Shown here: positions 62,752 to 64,000 of the stretch, piece after piece
Layout of the letters: every line of letters starts with the position of its first letter
Numbering within the stretch: the first letter of the stretch is position 1
From: Planococcus versutus
Lineage (GTDB): Bacteria; Bacillota; Bacilli; Bacillales_A; Planococcaceae
Reading direction: 5' to 3'
NCBI RefSeq assembly: GCF_001186155.3
Contig: NZ_CP016540.2
Location: 1,714,001 to 1,778,000, forward strand
Length of the DNA: 64,000 bases
Program-made: the position numbers and the translations under genes
Notes under the pieces: model-generated
Seen by the model: only the letters and a program-made list of their open reading frames with translations
Databases searched by the model: none
Told to the model about the DNA's origin: nothing

Positions 62752-63120
62752 CTAACATATCTCAATTGATTTACAGGTAATCTGACAATCCATCATAGGA
62801 ATAACCATTTTAACTTGATAAAGATGGACGTCTTCTACTAAAATTTCTCTAATTGAGATGTCATGAAAATAGAAAGCTAAGTCATTGGGGGATTGTGGAA
62901 TATCTCCTTTTGCCCCTTCCAGCCAATTATTGAAGATGGTTGAAAAACATTCTTTAAACAGAACGGTATACTCTCTTTCTTCGCCCTCAACATCGCTTAA
63001 ACCCATATATTTCATTGTCACTAAATGCTTGGTATGATCATAGTTTAAACCCTTTAATTCTGAATCAATATAGTGAGTAGCCATTAATTTCTCTTCGAGT
63101 TCTTGACAACTTAGTTTCAA
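62752..63120 (-). CDS. unknown 122-residue protein, possible immunity factor
   Basis: Begins with a TTG start (GGAGG 9 bases upstream): MKLSCQELEEKLMATHYIDS. Soluble, with FKECFSTIFNNWLEGAKGDI, then FYFHDISIREILVEDVHLYQ. Family not recognised; size and setting fit immunity-type genes. One-gene unit between P6 and P7. Confidence 0.72.
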   Translation of the reverse strand: MKLSCQELEEKLMATHYIDSELKGLNYDHTKHLVTMKYMGLSDVEGEEREYTVLFKECFSTIFNNWLEGAKGDIPQSPNDLAFYFHDISIREILVEDVHLYQVKMVIPMMDCQITCKSIEIC

Positions 63121-63171
63121 TTTTTATAACCTCCACTACTAAACTTCAAATCAAAATGCTGTAAAGTTTCG

Positions 63172-63213
63172 GTTTTGAATGCAACTTAATTCACATTAAG
63201 TTGCATTCAAAAC
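63172..63213. repeat. palindromic repeat P7
   Basis: The perfect 19-base arms GTTTTGAATGCAACTTAAT and ATTAAGTTGCATTCAAAAC flank TCAC. The longest and most exact copy. It lies 10 bases past the 3' end of the gene at 63224. Confidence 0.92.
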
Positions 63214-63223
63214 ACATAAACCT

Positions 63224-63649
63224 TTAACTGTATATGTAAAGATCAAATTGTATCTCAGCATCTATGGTACTAGCAAAATTGATAATGTCTTTTTTAAAAT
63301 ACATAGCAGGTTTTTCATTATTTTCTATTTCGATGACAATCATAAAAATATACGTTAGTTCATATTCTTCTTTCAGCCGAATTAAGTTTTTCTCTTTTCC
63401 TTCAAGCGAACGCAAAAGTGGTTTTAGTTGATCATTGATGTCGGATGATTCTTGATATCCTGTACTCAATGTCCAGTCGGTTTCTACCCTTCTTCTGGTT
63501 CCAGATGAAGTAGTAGTACTGGTTTTCTTGATAATATCTCCTTTGACATGCGTTTCAGTTGGTTGAATGGCGAGTTCTTCAGTTATTTTCTCAGGTTGGA
63601 AGTAGTTACCAACTATGCTGAAGTAAGCCATAACTTTTGTAACATCCAT
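63224..63649 (-). CDS. DUF4279-like protein
   Basis: 141 residues. AYFSIVGNYFQPEKITEELA, then IQPTETHVKGD and DWTLSTGYQESSDINDQLKP, with LLRSLEGKEKNLIRLKEEY, follow the DUF4279 pattern. DUF4279 proteins occur in toxin-immunity neighbourhoods; activity unproven. GGGGGAG is 5 bases before the ATG at 63649; the longer frame runs into P8. One-gene unit between P7 and P8. Confidence 0.8.
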   Translation of the reverse strand: MDVTKVMAYFSIVGNYFQPEKITEELAIQPTETHVKGDIIKKTSTTTSSGTRRRVETDWTLSTGYQESSDINDQLKPLLRSLEGKEKNLIRLKEEYELTYIFMIVIEIENNEKPAMYFKKDIINFASTIDAEIQFDLYIYS

Positions 63650-63701
63650 ACAATCTCCCCCTTTGTACAAGCAGCAAAACAAACCCACTCTTTCAATCTG
63701 C

Positions 63702-63733
63702 GAATATAACTTAACTGCACATAAGTTACATTC
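63702..63733. repeat. palindromic repeat P8
   Basis: GAATATAACTTA and TAAGTTACATTC (one mismatch) around ACTGCACA. It lies 21 bases past the 3' end of the gene at 63755. Confidence 0.85.
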
Positions 63734-63754
63734 AAATCTCAGCAAACTGCAGTC

Positions 63755-64000
63755 TCAAATATATTGATATTCATCCCCATTCATTACTTGATAAAGTACA
63801 ATCTCCTGATTGAGTGAAATGGAGATAAAGTGGCTAGTTTCTGATGGATCTAGCCCTCTTAGGGCTCCTTGGACAGTTCCCAAAAGCACTGGTTTCTGTG
63901 TGCCAATTTTCAACTGATACATTTTCTGATTCGAATTGTAGGGATCAAAAAAGTAAGCGTACTTTCCTCTGATGCATAGTGCGTGGGCGCCATGCAGCAA
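63755..64000 (-). CDS. unknown protein, C-terminal part (cut by window edge)
   Basis: The frame is open to the right edge (LLHGAHALCIRGKYAYFFDP) and ends QVMNGDEYQYI. Short strand-like repeats are seen; family not recognised. The real start lies beyond 64000. It continues the gene-palindrome array to the right. Confidence 0.55.
   Translation of the reverse strand: MLHGAHALCIRGKYAYFFDPYNSNQKMYQLKIGTQKPVLLGTVQGALRGLDPSETSHFISISLNQEIVLYQVMNGDEYQYI

Noticed and set aside
63232..63242. ATATGTAAAGA resembling a XerD half
   Set aside because: It is the coding end of the DUF4279-like gene and there is no XerC-like half upstream.
62263..63733. P palindromes as integron attC sites
   Set aside because: They lack the GTTRRRY / RYYYAAC core pair (the arm has GTTACAT) and the usual bulges, and no integron integrase is visible.
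62263..63733. P palindromes as intrinsic terminators
   Set aside because: No T run follows the stem on either strand, and the gene at 62420 already has a strong separate terminator directly before P6.
1..64000. CRISPR arrays, rRNA, tRNA and prophage genes
   Set aside because: No regularly spaced direct repeats with unique spacers, no rRNA or tRNA motifs and no phage structural genes were seen on reading both strands.

Overview
The window looks like a chromosomal segment of a low-GC Gram-positive bacterium of the Planococcaceae (Planococcus/Planomicrobium type). This is inferred from gene content and from gene order that follows the Bacillus subtilis yqh-yqg-yqf blocks. No 16S rRNA or tRNA gene was seen.

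Positions 1 to about 37.7 kb are conserved core, mostly on the minus strand. In order: efp (partial), a proline peptidase, aroQ; class II ribonucleotide reductase nrdJ behind paired NrdR-like boxes; lipM diverging from the rhodanese-like yqhL; the glycine cleavage operon gcvT-gcvPA-gcvPB under a tandem glycine riboswitch; aroK; the competence pseudopilus operon comGA-GG; yqgY, yqgX and yqgW; an LtaS-type synthase; yqgQ, a 5-formyl-THF cyclo-ligase and rpmG; pstS-pstC-pstA-pstB-phoU behind a four-repeat PhoP-box array; pbpA; sodA; yqgC; a Na/Pi cotransporter; yqgB; ispG; yqfW; znuC-znuB-zur behind a Zur box; nfo; cshB; ispH.

Positions 37.7 to 64 kb are accessory DNA with many pseudogenes, small unknown genes and immunity-type genes. 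Two repeat families, neither seen in the core half, give this region structure. First, nine 28-bp sites resemble the Firmicute XerC/XerD recombination site dif (left half ACTTCCGATAA, six variable bases, right half ATATGTAAACT). All point the same way and divide the DNA into discrete modules: a diguanylate cyclase; chrA-padR plus a toxin-antitoxin remnant; acetyltransferase relics plus a PNAG synthesis locus; an immunity-gene cluster with mazEF; an IS-disrupted SAP-domain gene; an ECF sigma/anti-sigma pair; two unknown genes; doxX-hxlR; and a small membrane gene. This is the layout of Xer/dif modules known from Acinetobacter plasmids, here apparently in a Gram-positive chromosome. Second, eight long near-perfect palindromes built on GAATGTAACTTA / TAAGTTACATTC sit within about 20 bp of the 3' ends of single-gene units. 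The result is a gene-palindrome-gene-palindrome array that resembles an integron cassette array but has different core sequences.

The nine-site dif-like array and the palindrome-punctuated mini-array are the best candidates for an undescribed system. No recombinase gene is visible, so host XerC/XerD would have to act in trans. An IS3-family element (56057..57295) interrupts one module gene, and removing it restores a 397-codon reading frame.
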